A stretch of DNA of 64,000 nucleotides, from assembly GCF_004210375.1 (NCBI RefSeq), contig NC_134837.1, forward strand, positions 22,453,586 through 22,517,585, read 5' to 3'. Each line of letters starts with the position of its first letter. Positions within the stretch are counted from its first letter, which is position 1. Position numbers and translations under genes: made by a program. This DNA comes from Tachypleus tridentatus (taxonomy: Eukaryota; Arthropoda; Merostomata; Xiphosura; Limulidae). This document shows, in pieces, positions 47,936 through 60,000 of this stretch. The notes below the pieces were generated by a model. It was given only the letters and a program-made list of their open reading frames with translations. It ran no database searches and was not told the origin of the DNA.

Positions 47936-48151
47936 AACAGTTATGACATTTTGTACTCAAGACATAGTTAAAAAGGAGAGGATTTGTTAACATGGATTCA
48001 AGTAAACTTGCAAGACATAAATTCGTAACGTTACAAACTATGGAATCATTACTCACGTTCATATGTTTTACACACATTTTTACTTGATTTTATATTTAAA
48101 AGATATTAGGTTTGTATACATTTCGAAATTATATTTATTAGTCTATATACT

Positions 48152-48270
48152 CCCCACGTGGCACAGCATAAACACGTGGGCTAATAACTCTAGAAAACTG
48201 GATTTCGTTACTAGTGCTGGCCATAGCTTGTACAGATTTGTGCTTAACTACGAACAAGGAAACAGGTTTG
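48152..48270 (+). mobile_element. short tRNA-derived SINE, diverged
   Basis: cccacgtggcacagcataaa (A box), aaactggatttcgttactag (B box region), tggccatagcttgtacagat and the tail ttgtgcttaactacgaacaa. It lies directly left of the mariner at 48277. Confidence 0.6.
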
Positions 48271-48276
48271 TATATA

Positions 48277-49528
48277 TCAGTTCATCCCTCAAGTAATGTT
48301 TGATTTTAGGTTCGGAAGAAGAGAAATGATTTCAAATGCTTTTAATGTTATTTAAACTGTAATGTATGTTCCATTATTGTTAATTACTTTCGATCAACAC
48401 TTCTGAATGCCACTTCTATACAGTTCTTGGGGTTTGGAGGAAAATAATGTAGAGAGGATAGTTTTGACATCTTCATGTGTTCCAAGCTCTTTCCCATCAA
48501 GATAATTATGTAATCTTCGGAATAGATGATAATCAGATAATCAAAACAGAATTAGTTTCTTTCTGTGGAACATTCAAACGCTCTAATTGACGATATAAGT
48601 CTGTTGTAATCGTTACATTGAATGGCAGCAACTCAAAGTGGATCACACCAAGAATATCCCATCAAACGCTTAACAAGACTTTTTTATGGTGGAGGTTCAT
48701 TTTGGGCTGTGCTTTAGCCAGTGTACCTGCACTTAGCCATTGTCTGTGACGCTTAACATTTTTTTTAAAACATATGTTTTTCATTTCCAATTACTAACCT
48801 GTACAAAAAAGGCGAGTTACGTTCACGAGAGTGCAAATGTCCTCTCTAACTTTAAAGTTGGCTTGTGCCAAATCATGGGGGAGCCATTTTCCAAATTTTG
48901 ACACCTTTCCAAGCTGTTACAGATGACGGTGAACTGGGGAGCCATTTTCCAAATTTTGACACCTGGTTACAGATGAATGTTGAATTAAGGTTCTGTGCTC
49001 GTTCTTCAACAGTGATGTCGAGAAACCCCCACTTGTAGAGAAAAATATACATGTAAAAACGGCTCATTTGGGTTGAGAAAATATTTTACGTAAAAGAGCG
49101 AACAACATTTCGACCTTTTTCGGTCATCAAGTCATAATTAAATCCAACAGGACGACCTGAACGTGGCGCATCACTTAAGCTGTAATCACCTGATCTGAAC
49201 TTCTGAAACCACCTTAGACATTTATTTCATTGAGAGACTCCACACCATAAATACCTTGAGTGTTTCGTGTAATTTCTGCTGCACTGTTATCTTTTGTAAA
49301 CTCATAAAGCATTATATGCCTAATGTGCTTTTCAAACACATCCATCTTCATGAGGATTTGTTTTAATAATTATTTGAAAAAGTGGAGGTGGGTTAGTTTC
49401 TTTTACTTATCTGAACATTTTTATCGTGTCATACTACATATTTTAGTCATTAAATCCTTCTACAAAGACAAAAATGATGATACACTTTCTGGATTAAATT
49501 TTCGGACATTACTTATGGGATGACTCGA
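48277..49528 (-). mobile_element. near full-length degenerate mariner, second subfamily
   Basis: Ends tcagttcatccctcaagtaa (left) and, reverse-complemented, tcgagtcatcccataagtaa (right) are imperfect terminal inverted repeats, each bordered by TA. Length is 1252 bp, normal for mariner. The minus strand reads MKMDVFEKHIRHIMLYEFTK (from about 49355), then FQKFRSGDYSLSDAPRSGRP (49140-49220), QPKMNLHHKKVLLSVWWDIL and IHFELLPFNVTITTDLYRQL (48590-48720), and HEDVKTILSTLFSSKPQELY (48420-48480). Stops, frameshifts and a roughly 60-bp internal tandem duplication (48878-48965) make it inactive. Sequence blocks place it nearer the irritans/cecropia-type mariners than the element at 23880. Confidence 0.88.
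48878..48965. repeat. short tandem duplication inside the second mariner
   Basis: ggggagccattttccaaatt followed by ttgacacct occurs at about 48879 and again at about 48936. The unit is about 57 bp and includes a shared ggttacagatga/ctgttacagatga segment at its right. Confidence 0.85.
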
Positions 49529-52500
49529 TATATGTTCATGTTTTTATGCTCGTAAATCCCACTGTTTATGAGCTTACAAAATACACAAACACCTTTCATG
49601 CATAAAAACAACTCTTCAACCCTTCTTTAGCATGCAGTCTCTTACACTTTTAAATTAACATGCTTAGTTTTACACTTCTCGGTGACTAGATTCTCTTTTC
49701 TTTGCTTGTTGTTACATTTATCTATACAAGTATGTGTATTTGGCTTTGTGAAATTTTATTCAAGTATTTCCCATTTATTTTGCAAATCTTCAGCTTATAA
49801 ACATCCATGTATACAAATCTTGTATCCTGACATTTCATAAAATTTAATACACTAACAGCATAACTTTTCTAACCTTTTATTTCACATATCTTTTTTAGTG
49901 TTATAAGTACCTATACATTTTACCTTTAACTTATTTTATATCGCAATGTCTTAACCACACTTATTTATCATGGCTACCACTTTTAAGCTAATGGAGCTTA
50001 CACTGGAAGAAGTGCATTAAAAAAATGCCTTGCCTGCATCAGCAATGTTTTGATAACATGTACAAGTATGTGACTGAGAAGCTAAGAATAGTATTCCACC
50101 TGACAAATAAAGCAAACTTAAAACGAAACTCAGGTAACGCCCACTCATGTAAACAGAAGTGAAGTTTATCAATCATATTATTGGAACAGTTTCTACAGAC
50201 CCAGCTGGAGATAGCCACATTGCGAGAGACAGACCTTAACCCGTCACCAGGGGAAACGTCTGCAGTACTCTTTGTTTTAAACCATACTACTGATAAGCTG
50301 TAGTCAACTTCACCAATACAACAGCACCATTGCCTGTTCTCTCAAAAGTTGAAATGCGTTTTGAATGGAGCAAGAAAGGTCCATTTCAATCTCTAAAGTT
50401 TTTTTTAGTGGATGCTCCAGTGCTGGCCCATCCATGACAACAAGTTCCTTTTTTACACCAGTGTCAATGACAATGGAATAATAGCAGTTATTGCAATTAC
50501 AGGATGGAATACATTTAATTACATACATTAGTTATATGCTCAAGGATCTAAAATGGAAATACTGTCGCCAATGAAGAAAGAATTACTTGTAGTTGTTATC
50601 TTCATGAAACATTATGGCCCACCTGAATGCTAAATCTCTCACCATATAAGCAGTGACAATGTTTTTCTTTGTAGAGCCATGAAATGTCCTGATCTTGGAC
50701 ATTATATAAAATATGAGATCTTAGCCATTTCTGCCATAGCAAAACTAGCCTTCAAGGTGGAAATTCCATGAATATATAGTACCCACGATTAATCCTTAGG
50801 GATATCTGGGAAGAGCAACTGAATGACTCTTACCTAACATGGAAATTTCTTGTTATGCACCAATGTAAAACCTGACTAGCATGTATACACATAACCTGCA
50901 AGGTCGGCTTTAAATGTGGTCAAGTTTATAACTACTTTCAGGTACAAGATTCTTTGAACATCGAGAAGAAAACGTCTGGAGGGCACCTAGATATTACCAG
51001 CACAAGTACTGACACTCAAGTCTTCTTTCTGGTTGCATTTAAGTGAGTGTTTAGCAGTAGTGTAAATACTCTATAGTGTGTGCTACTTAGAAAAAGAACC
51101 AGCCGAAACAAGGTAACCTCCAACAAAGAATACTTGTATCTCTTATGAAGAGTACAACCCAGGATATTTTCTCCCAGAAACTGACAGCAGTCATCAACAC
51201 AAAATTATCATTCGTCACTATACAAAAGAGACTGAGACTTATCCATTGGCTGATTCATAGACAAAAACGGTTCTCTAAGTTAAGTTTTAGATGTGCTGAA
51301 GATAACCTTTTTTACGTTATAACCTCCAATCCGACGGTTTGTCAAAACAGGTCAGACTACCTAGGTCATGGTATGTGCCAACAGCAGAAAAGCAGCTTGG
51401 ATCTACTTAGACCAATTCATAACTCATGTTCTTACAATCTGTTATTGTACATCACAGATGAAATTCTGAAAACTGACTTGACCAGAAACTGAGGTTGAGG
51501 ACGCTCTTTCGAACTACACCAATTCTCTGAACAATTAAGAAATACTCACTTGTCTGTCCATAACAAGCCAAATGAGGAATCACTTTAACTAGCGATAATA
51601 GAGAGTTCCAACAGCAAAGAAGGATACTGATGTTGACTTCGCAGTTGATGGATCTGATAAATTAGCACTAGTTAAGAAAGTTGCCGATTAGTCCAGTCAC
51701 TGAATACGGTAAAGTGGTGCTACTTACCTTCTGATCTATTAGGCGACATAAGATATGACGTATGCACTACCTTGTAGTATTGTCATTCAATCATAGTTAA
51801 GAACACTGAACTGGGAGCATAATATTGTACCCGACTTGCTGCACAGGACGTATCAAAGTGGTTCTAAGGGTTCCTAAATACCTCTGCGTGTTATTTGGAG
51901 CCTTCCAGGCTGCTTGTGGTTGGGCCGTTAAGCTTCTGATGCACAGACGGATTTCAGTTACCTGACTTCAAATTATTTTTGCAACCCCAATACTATAATA
52001 GTGTGAGAACAGACTTTTTTTTAGAAAATAAAGTTGTCTAAAAATTTCAGATTAAGTACAATTGGACCCTGTATTTTTTCAACAAAAATCTCCCCATGGA
52101 GTCGTGAGGGACCTGTTAAAAACGTAAATGTTTTTTAGTTTCTCATGTCTTAGGAGACAGCATTACATGAAAATTAACTAGTGTTTGATAGTCAGCCTGA
52201 ATCACTTAAAAGAAACAACACCTCTTCACAACTCAACTCATGCAACCACAATCAATGTCGGACATTAAACTGTCACAATTATATTGGTATCCTTATTTGT
52301 AACACCCTTGATATCATTGTACGTGTATAATCATAATGATTCAACTTGACACCAAATGTGAAGGGAACTGTATTAATGTTTAGATAATTACAAGAGTTCA
52401 TCATCAGAGAAATGGACAATGCTTATTACTAAAATCATGGTTTAAATTACAAACATTTCTTTGGAATATTGAAACAAAATGTTTCATAACATTAGCAAGA

Positions 52501-54060
52501 GACAGTTTGTTCACATGCTTTCTTCTGTGAGCAAATCTCTATTTCAGAAACTGTGAACATCATGAGCCTCCTTTGAGCAATATCTAAAGTCAAACTTTCT
52601 GCAGAAGTGTCATCTCACAAACCGATTTTACATAAATCTGAGTCACATTTCAGTCCAATAAAATAAGACTCCCTAAGAGCAGCAATTTTTAAGAGCAGCT
52701 TTCAATAGTAGCAAATCAAAATTATTTATAGCACAAGCAAACAATTTTTTTAACACTTTGAAATCACAGCAACTCAACTTCTAATAACAAGTGTAAATAT
52801 CCTCACTGCAAATTCTGATAATGGTCAAGAGTCAAAATTACACAACTGTTAATGGTGTCTAAATCTAGAACAATTTCCAATACCATAAGTGGCTAATGTA
52901 AGATGATTCTTCGTGGAGAAAGTCTAAAACCAACATAACGCAGGATACAAACTTTCAAATTAAGCTTTTCACAGTAACTTCTACCCAGACAAGGAGAGTT
53001 AACCTGCATATCAGCTACAACAAATATCACGAGTTCAATATTTATCTTTGTGAGACATCAATCAATGGCTTCAAAGATTGATGTAAAGCCCTGCTAACCA
53101 AACTCAGAGTTGGAAAAACAATCAGTTTTACTTAAAGGTTCCAAAATCAATAAAAATGTTTCTTCAAAGTAACATATAACATTATAAACTTAAAAACTTC
53201 TGTATGGAATGGCTAATCTTTTTTCTTTCAGTCATCTTTAATATCAATATTTCAACTTACTCCATAAAAAAAATTTCCACCATATATATTTCTTTCAAAT
53301 ATATCTTCATAGACATTTCTATTTTTTAAAAGGGAGCTACTAATAGTGTTTTTACAGAAAAATAAAAATTATACTTAGTGATTCTATGTGTTGAACTAAA
53401 TAACTTCTAACCGAACTAACTAAAATGCTAAAAAATTGAGGCATTCAGTGTATACCTCACATTCTGAAATGGTAAGTTCAAGTTTACACAAGACCCTAAC
53501 CTCAACAGGTTGCAATATACATCAAATTTAGAAACAGTTGAATGACCACAGAGCAACTTTTCAGCACAGTAAATTTCCTAACTTATACAATACCATTTTT
53601 AATTATTAAGAATAACATCAAATTATGATGTTAAAAAATTAGAAAGCCAGTGATCCAAACATTAAGCCTACTCACAGCTTATAAATTATGGTAAATTTCA
53701 CCCTTCATGTTAACTTTAGTTAGCACTAGCCAAGCTTCCTTGCACTATTTCTACCCTTTCTTCTAATTGTTTTTGGGAAATTTTAATATTTTTTCTTTAG
53801 ATTCGAATTTTGTTTCATATGATTTACATGTTTTTCCTGAGCAATGTATGTTCCTTCTAGAGATACAAAACCTAAAGTTTCATGAGGTGACAACAGCTTA
53901 GAAAGTTTACACCCATTATTTAATCAACACTTCATATTTTTAATTTATGGGTTCACAAAATATGACAAACTTGTATCCTGTCATTTTATCTCATTTTTTA
54001 ATTGTAAATAATTTAATCTAATTGCTTCTACTTTGCTTTATAACAAAAATATGGTTTCTT
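49529..54060. other. intergenic between HSPA9 and RpL26; no gene recognised
   Basis: 4.5 kb downstream of RpL26. Two open frames stand out by length: 51145-51492 (+, 115 codons, starting MKSTTQDIFSQKL) and 50310-50528 (-, 72 codons). Neither shows a domain I recognise. The less AT-rich composition of 50100-52000 suggests an old insertion, but I found no ends. Confidence 0.4.
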
Positions 54061-54109
54061 TGTGCATACACACACACACGTCAGCTTTCTACAATGATTT
54101 TAATGGATT

Positions 54110-54115
54110 TTTATT
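54110..54115 (-). terminator. polyA signal of RpL26
   Basis: AATAAA on the gene strand, starting five bases after the RpL26 stop codon. A GT-rich stretch (CGTGTGTGTGTG on the minus strand, about 54069-54080) lies about 30 nt downstream, the usual position for the downstream element. Ribosomal protein genes typically have very short 3' UTRs like this. Confidence 0.8.
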
Positions 54116-54119
54116 ACAA

Positions 54120-54245
54120 TCATGCAGTTTCCATAGCAACAGATTCTTCAGTATGTTTTCCCTTGTCTGAGAATTGACGTCCTTTTGCCCGTCTTTCCAA
54201 AATCTTTTTACGATCCTTATCCATCTTCAGTTTAACAATTACCAC
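54120..54245 (-). CDS. RpL26: RpL26 coding exon 3 and stop
   Basis: Residues 104-144: [20 protein letters not shown] then [20 protein letters not shown] and A, stop TGA. Acceptor TTTCTAG|GTG. Confidence 0.94.
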   Translation of the reverse strand: MVIVKLKMDKDRKKILERRAKGRQFSDKGKHTEESVAMETA

Positions 54246-57200
54246 CTAGAAAAGTGAACCATTTAAGATAAACTTTTTTCAGAATAATTATATAATTATA
54301 ACCTCAAAAGTAGCAATAAACCCCATAAACTGTACCCATATGCCATTAAGCCAAAGATTAGTTTCAACAAGTTGTTAAATAATTTCAAATTTTTTACTGT
54401 ATTTTATGAAACATGCAACTTATTACAATTTTCATTGAACAAAATAAAACATGTAATCATCACAATGTTAATATATTTTAACAGCCTAAACAGCAACTTG
54501 AAACTTCATAGACATGTCTGTATGGTATGTTTTTCATATCTCTAAGTGAAACTTCTGACTTTTAGCTTTGCCTTCAAGCAGTAAAACTTAATAATTTAAG
54601 AATGTATTACTTGAAACTATATCTTCAACTCATGCAAAGTACCACACTTTGATAGTATTGCACATTTTATTAAGTTCTTAGGAATTTCCTTCAAGATATG
54701 ATGCAATTCATCACACATCCTTACCATGATGAGAACATCTCTAGCATTTCATCAAAAACATATGCACATGTTTGACTACATAAATTTAAAGAATCTGTTT
54801 TACTAATGTAAGCTGGGGATCATAAACTTTCTTTTGATGTTGTAGAATGATAGTGTTACTTTATCTTGATAATGTTCTCAACACTGTTTCACTGAGGTCC
54901 AGATGTTAACTGCCCTTAGAGCTGCAAAAACATTTTAGTCCAACTAAATTAGCAAAATTTCAATGAAAATGTGCGAGAATTTTTTTTTTCTTTTCAAATG
55001 TTATCTATCCCACATGTAGCGATTTTGATTTTACGATTAAAAATGCTTTTATGCATCACAAAATTTTCAAATTTCACATGGGAGACAGTCATCAAATTAT
55101 TGATTTATTGTAACTCTTAAATCAGAACCACCGCGTTTGATAGCTTTATCAAATCTTGTAACAATGATAAAAAATTAAGTAAATATAAACATTTACATTT
55201 TATGTATCACCACAAAATTTTGCAAGCATTCAGTAATCATTAAGAGATAGACAAAAAAAAAAAAATCTGAACTTTTAATGAAGTGTTATCACAAAAACTA
55301 CCATGAAAACAGGAGACAAATTATCAACTGTTCTAAGTGCAAACTGATTTTCATGTTAAGATTAAAAATACTCTTTTTCATTTCAAAAATCATAAATATC
55401 ATTTGTATAATCTTTAAAATGCCCCCCAAATAAATTTCCAACATTATTAGGAACAGAAAATATAGTGAGCTTAGTTTACCTTGGAAGGATGAATTCCAAC
55501 ATACACTGAAGCACCATTGGCCTTCTCTCTCTGAATTCTTTCAATATAAACTACGTACTTCTTACGATAACACTGGACAACTTTTCCAATCTGCTGTCCT
55601 TTGTAATGACCCCTCACCACCTAAATCAAACAAACAAAGAGCTAAATAAAATCAGAATGTTTTCATTAAACAAACAGCAGTAGCCTGCTAAAAACCCAAG
55701 TTTTAAGATTTTATTAAAACCATAAGCAATTTAACTTAAAATTATAAATCTGTAGACAGAATGACAGAAATAACAACTCTTAACCAATCAAAAGTCTTCA
55801 GAAATTTTAAGCCACTAAAAGACAATTTGAATGACCAGAAAGGGTGACATTTATTTTTCACATTACAGAAATACTAGATCCAAGAAGTAATGTGCTACCA
55901 ATAAGATAAAATTTAAAAAATATAATACAGTATGTTTATAACTACCTCTTTTCTAATTCAACTTTGACCAGTTTTGCTTCAGTATTATTGTGGTACTGAT
56001 TTTTTATGGTACTACCTCTAACGCTGTTGAATTTTGCTATCCAAGTGAATGAACCTTATCTTGAAATCTATCAAACTTATGGAATTTGTCTTCATCTAAA
56101 TAAATTAGGATTTTATTTTACAGTACTAGCTGACAAGCAGTAGTGTGTCAAATGATGTCCACTTTTAATGTGCAATACACAAGTCTCAAAAGATAAACTA
56201 TAACTGTATGGGCAATGTGACTAAACAAATATGTTTTCAAACTCCACATTTGTTTTGGAACAACATTCCACAGAAAACATTTACTGAGATGGAAAAAGAA
56301 TTATTTTGTATTCTTTTAGTAATGATCCCAAATATTTTGTATACAAAAATTCACTCTTTGTAATGAAGTATTTTATTAAAGAATTGTTTGTGAAAGTTTA
56401 TTTTGCTACTAGTCAGAGCATGATTGATTTTCATGTCATAATTAAAAAACATTTTGTCCCAAAAATCTCCTGAATACATTTAAAACATTTGTTGTCAGTA
56501 ATAATTTATATTTCGTATTATTTTCTCTACCCTAACTTATACGGGTGGGAGTATGTAAAATAGACAGACCTTATAACCACCATACAAAGATTAGAAAACA
56601 ATTATGCATTTTTCATTCTAGAATGACCACAAATTATAACATGGAAACAAAAATCTTGTCTGAATAGTTTAAACCTCATAACATTCTACATTAATTATTT
56701 TTATTACATTAACCTTCCAGTCATGCCTGGCAAACAACACTGAAATTACAATGGTGTAGTGCACATGCTACCACATCTAATAATATAAAGCTAACCTTTA
56801 GTATTTACAAAATGACCTGGCACCTGTCTTGACTGTTTTAGTGTACTAATATTTTGTATAAAGAAGTCAAATTTTAATTATTATACATTATATGTATAAA
56901 AATTCATTAAAAATTTCATTTTTTTGTGTACAAAAATTTGTAATCTTTACTAAATGTCTACCAAACTGTAAAGATACACACTTTGCATCAAAAGTTACTG
57001 TTTGCAAATATGTATATGAACTTGTGCATATATACTAAGCTCATTGCAAAAGGGCTATTTCTTTCATCACAAGCTGTGTCCCATGGACAAACCTCGTAAA
57101 TGCTACTTTGGACTTTTACACTTTCCATACTATAACTTTTAATAAAATATACACCTACCTTCATGAAGTTTTACAGATTATCTGTAAATATTATAAAGCC

Positions 57201-58656
57201 TTTCAATGCAAAATGTCAATTATGTTATTAAATTTTAAATTAATGTTTTTCTCATGCCTATTTTCTTTTTGAATACTGAATATCCAAACATGCAAAGTAG
57301 TTTTGATTTCACAATTAAAAATACTTGTATGCAACAGAAAAGTTTTCAAATTTCACATGAACTTTTTATAACCTCCAGATAGTTATCAAATGTTTTTTTT
57401 ATGAAAACATTTTATTTGTTATTTCTGCCATTGAATCACTGTACGAGTTTGGTCAAATTAACCACTCTCATAATCACCATTAGAGAATAAACACAAGTTA
57501 TGTTTTTTTCATTATAGAATGACCACACATTATAAGAAGAAATCACAAATGTTTAGTCTACATAACTTGGATCTCATTTTGCATTTATATTTATTATATT
57601 GACTTCTCAACCACATATGGCTAACATGACAGAAGTTACAATGATGTGACACATTTAGACTAATGTTACCATATGCAATAATATAAAATCGACCCATCAA
57701 CTTTACAAAATAGCCTGTCTTGGCTGTGTTTTGGTGGATTAACTTTTGCATTTGCTTGCTGTAGGCTGCTAAACCTTATCAAATTTTGCTCATAGATTAT
57801 GTGAAATGAAAATTTTAGATTTTATATACAAATTTTGAAATAACCAAATATCATAAATTACCATATCAACACCATAGAATTCCACTGTAATTTATTAAGC
57901 TAAGAAACTAAACTGTATTTAGGTAAAAGAAATTTCAAGTTAACTGAAGTCTTACCTCATCACCTCTTGGATTCTACGATGAAAGGAAATAGTTTGCTGC
58001 TAAAATACTTCACAGAGGCTGAGAAAGCCACTAAGGGGACATTCTGATCTTTTGATTGGTTATTTACATATCATACACAGAAAAAGCATTTTGAAAATGG
58101 GGAAGATGTGTGGCATTATTGTGTTTAATTCAGTAAATGTAGAGATAGACTTATACTTTATCATCTAGCTTCTCAATATTGGTAATTTGTAAAACTACAT
58201 ATTTTGAATTTTGACATCACAAACATATAAACTGAACAACAACAAGAAAATCTGAATTATAATCTACAATTTGATACCATACTTACTGACATAAATTCAC
58301 AAAATAGTAGTTCAATAAAATTGTAAATAGGAGTTAACAAATGCAACGGAACGACCTGTGTCAACAGGGTAAAAAGGAACTTTGAGTACTTTTAATTTAA
58401 AATAAATAATGACTTAGTGGTCAAAATATTGCAAGATTAGTTTAACGCGTTTTTTATCTAAGCAATACTGAAGTAATCCATTAATTACCTGAACTTCATC
58501 ATCCTTTCGAATAGGGATGCTACGCACACCATATTTCTGTCTTAGCTCTTTTGTCAGAGGAGCACTCATGATTTTCCTTCTGATGTGGGATGGGGCATTA
58601 AAGTGTCTCTTTCTGTTTTTCCTCCGAGAGGAAGTGACCAGCTTATTCATCTTCAT
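54120..58656 (-). CDS. RpL26: 60S ribosomal protein L26 (uL24), 3 coding exons, 144 aa
   Basis: A structural protein of the large cytosolic ribosomal subunit near the peptide exit tunnel. Coding exons 5' to 3': 58489-58656, 55480-55620, 54120-54245, all joined in phase 0 and totalling 435 nt with TGA at 54120-54122. The protein begins [20 protein letters not shown], continues [13 protein letters not shown], and carries the KOW motif [19 protein letters not shown] at about 52-70, split by the first coding intron. It then has [20 protein letters not shown] and a basic helix [17 protein letters not shown]. The human protein is 145 aa; only the last 20 residues differ strongly. The strong basic composition and full length show an intact gene, not a processed pseudogene, because it has introns. 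A 5' UTR exon probably lies at 62394-62427. Confidence 0.97.
54960..55130 (+). repeat. dispersed unclassified repeat, copy in RpL26 intron 3
   Basis: gattttgattttacgattaa, then aatgcttttatgcatcacaa and attttcaaatttcacatg run parallel to ttttgatttcacaattaaaa, atacttgtatgcaacagaaa and gttttcaaatttcacatg at 57300-57360. Confidence 0.6.
55270..55470 (+). repeat. dispersed unclassified repeat, copy next to RpL26 exon 2
   Basis: gtgcaaactgattttcatgt, taagattaaaaatactcttt and gtataatctttaaaatgccc align with gtgcaaaattatttcaattt, aagattaaaaatacttttct and gcataatttttaaaacctaa at 21815-21905. Confidence 0.6.
55480..55620 (-). CDS. RpL26: RpL26 coding exon 2
   Basis: Residues 57-103: [20 protein letters not shown] then [20 protein letters not shown] and VGIHPSK. 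Acceptor GATTTAG|GTG, donor AAG|GTAAAC. A dispersed-repeat segment (55270-55470) ends within about 10 nt of the donor. Confidence 0.95.
56340..56850 (+). repeat. dispersed unclassified repeat, copy in RpL26 intron
   Basis: Landmarks in order: gattttcatgtcataattaa, ttattttctctaccctaact, gacagaccttataaccacca, cattctagaatgaccacaaa, attacattaaccttccagtc, gacctggcacctgtcttgac. They recur in the same order in the neighbouring copy 57240-57760. Confidence 0.65.
57240..57760 (+). repeat. dispersed unclassified repeat, longest copy
   Basis: Landmarks: ttttgatttcacaattaaaa, gttttcaaatttcacatgaa, gtttggtcaaattaaccact, cattatagaatgaccacaca, cacaaatgtttagtctacat, catatggctaacatgacaga, aatagcctgtcttggctgtg. 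The right part parallels 56619-56850, the left part 54960-55130. Confidence 0.65.
57956..57973 (-). other. possible in-frame microexon in RpL26 (speculative)
   Basis: On the gene strand TTTCATCGTAG|18 nt|GTAAGA. The 18 nt (AATCCAAGAGGTGATGAG) would insert NPRGDE without changing frame. It would break the KOW motif between Gln56 and Val57, so inclusion in the normal protein is unlikely. It may be a chance match. Confidence 0.15.
58489..58656 (-). CDS. RpL26: RpL26 coding exon 1
   Basis: Residues 1-56, from the ATG at 58654-58656 to DDEVQ; donor CAG|GTAATT. The exon extends 29 nt further upstream as 5' UTR to 58685, where the gene strand reads TTTACTAG|GTGTCC, a good acceptor. This indicates an upstream noncoding exon. 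Confidence 0.95.
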
Positions 58657-59439
58657 GGTGAAGCTTTTACTTTGGTAAGGGACACCTAGTAAAGTAAAAT
58701 TAATCCACTTTCATTGTAAATTGAGTTCTTACTTTCTACAAAACTATACACTTAGTATTTTGACATCACAAACATCTAATTTTAAACAGTGCTACATTTA
58801 ACATATCAGGTAACTCATTAAAATCCATATGTAGGTGTGTTCTTTTAATATTTACTTTTAAATTAAGAAATTAACTCATATGTAGAAAGGTTGAATTACA
58901 ATCCACAACCTCTTGACATAAATTCATAAAATAGTAGTTCAATAAACATGATGACATGGCCTTTGGCTTTCTGTTTCCAGGCTTTTATATTTAAAGTTAT
59001 AACTAAACAAGGGTTATTCATATAAACACATTATCCTAATGCTTTTATATTAAAATTCATATTAATCTACATATAGTAATTTTGAACAAAAGGTTAAATG
59101 TATCAGTTATTTGATAATTAACATTTTCTAGCAAATAATGAATAATTAACATTAATTTTTTACAAACATTAAGTAATACTCGTTATGCTTGCAGCTTTGT
59201 AACAATTAAGCAATCAATTAAATTACAGCTACACTAACAGTTAAACAAGAACAGATAAAGCTGCAGCTAGTTATGCAGTCTTTCAAGGATTATAAACCTC
59301 CAGACCAGATACTTCCTCAAAATTTTAAATATTAAGGACTGGATATGTAAACAGGGTTAAATAATTTGCTATGGCTTTTTTTTTTTTTTACAAGTCCTTA
59401 AACATTATATAGATTAAAAATGAGCTAATATTACTTATC

Positions 59440-60000
59440 TTTTGAAGGAAAATTATAAAACTTCTACAAGTGATCATAGGTCTAATAATCTTACATTAGT
59501 GATGAAAAATGTTTTTGAAAGTCTTATATATATATATAAAAAAAAGGCTTCACAAAACCATTTAACTTAGTTTAAAATTTTGTGGGATGATCAACACAGT
59601 TTTACTATGGTTAAATCTTAACTTCCTAATCTTTCACCATTTGGCAAACAGGTCATGGTAAGTGTAAATAGAATTTCAAAACTTTTCACAGTGAGTTACT
59701 TAAAAACATGGAAGAAATCAGAAGATTGTTGTATATTCTTCAATAAAAAATAAGAACTCTAGGTCTGTGTTACTGTTAGGACTCTTGCTATTTTTATTTA
59801 TATCAATAAGATGAAAAATTGTAAACAAGTGTTTAACTCTGCTGATGACATTACCCACTGTGAGGATACTTAAAAAAAAAAAAAGAGAAAAAAAATGTTA
59901 TTTGATAAGTTTGTCAGATAAATGACAGATGGCTCTGAATAATACATGAAGAGTAAAGTTTATATTTGTGTTAAGAATGTGTTTTATTGTATTTCTTAAA
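59440..60000 (+). pseudogene. LINE reverse transcriptase remnant, same family as 1555-2335
   Basis: Across frames the plus strand reads DHRSNNLTLVMKNVFESLI (59485-59530), then an INTVLL block, SVLLLGLLLFLFISIR near 59765-59810 (RT block preceding the active site), KCLTLL with TADDIT-like context near 59830-59850, and KFVR..MTDGSE near 59905-59940. The order matches the remnant at the left edge of the window. Very decayed, with an A-run inserted at 59871-59896. Confidence 0.5.

Larger units (their letters stand above)
55621..58488. other. RpL26 intron between coding exons 1 and 2
   Basis: A 2.9-kb AT-rich intron largely made of dispersed-repeat segments (56340-56850 and 57240-57760) and a possible 18-nt in-frame microexon at 57956-57973. 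I looked for C/D and H/ACA snoRNAs, which ribosomal protein introns often host, and could not support one by eye. Confidence 0.5.

Noticed and set aside
55621-58488. Intron-encoded snoRNA in RpL26
   Set aside because: No convincing pairing of C (RUGAUGA) and D (CUGA) boxes with a terminal stem, and no H/ACA layout; AT-rich sequence gives many chance partial matches.
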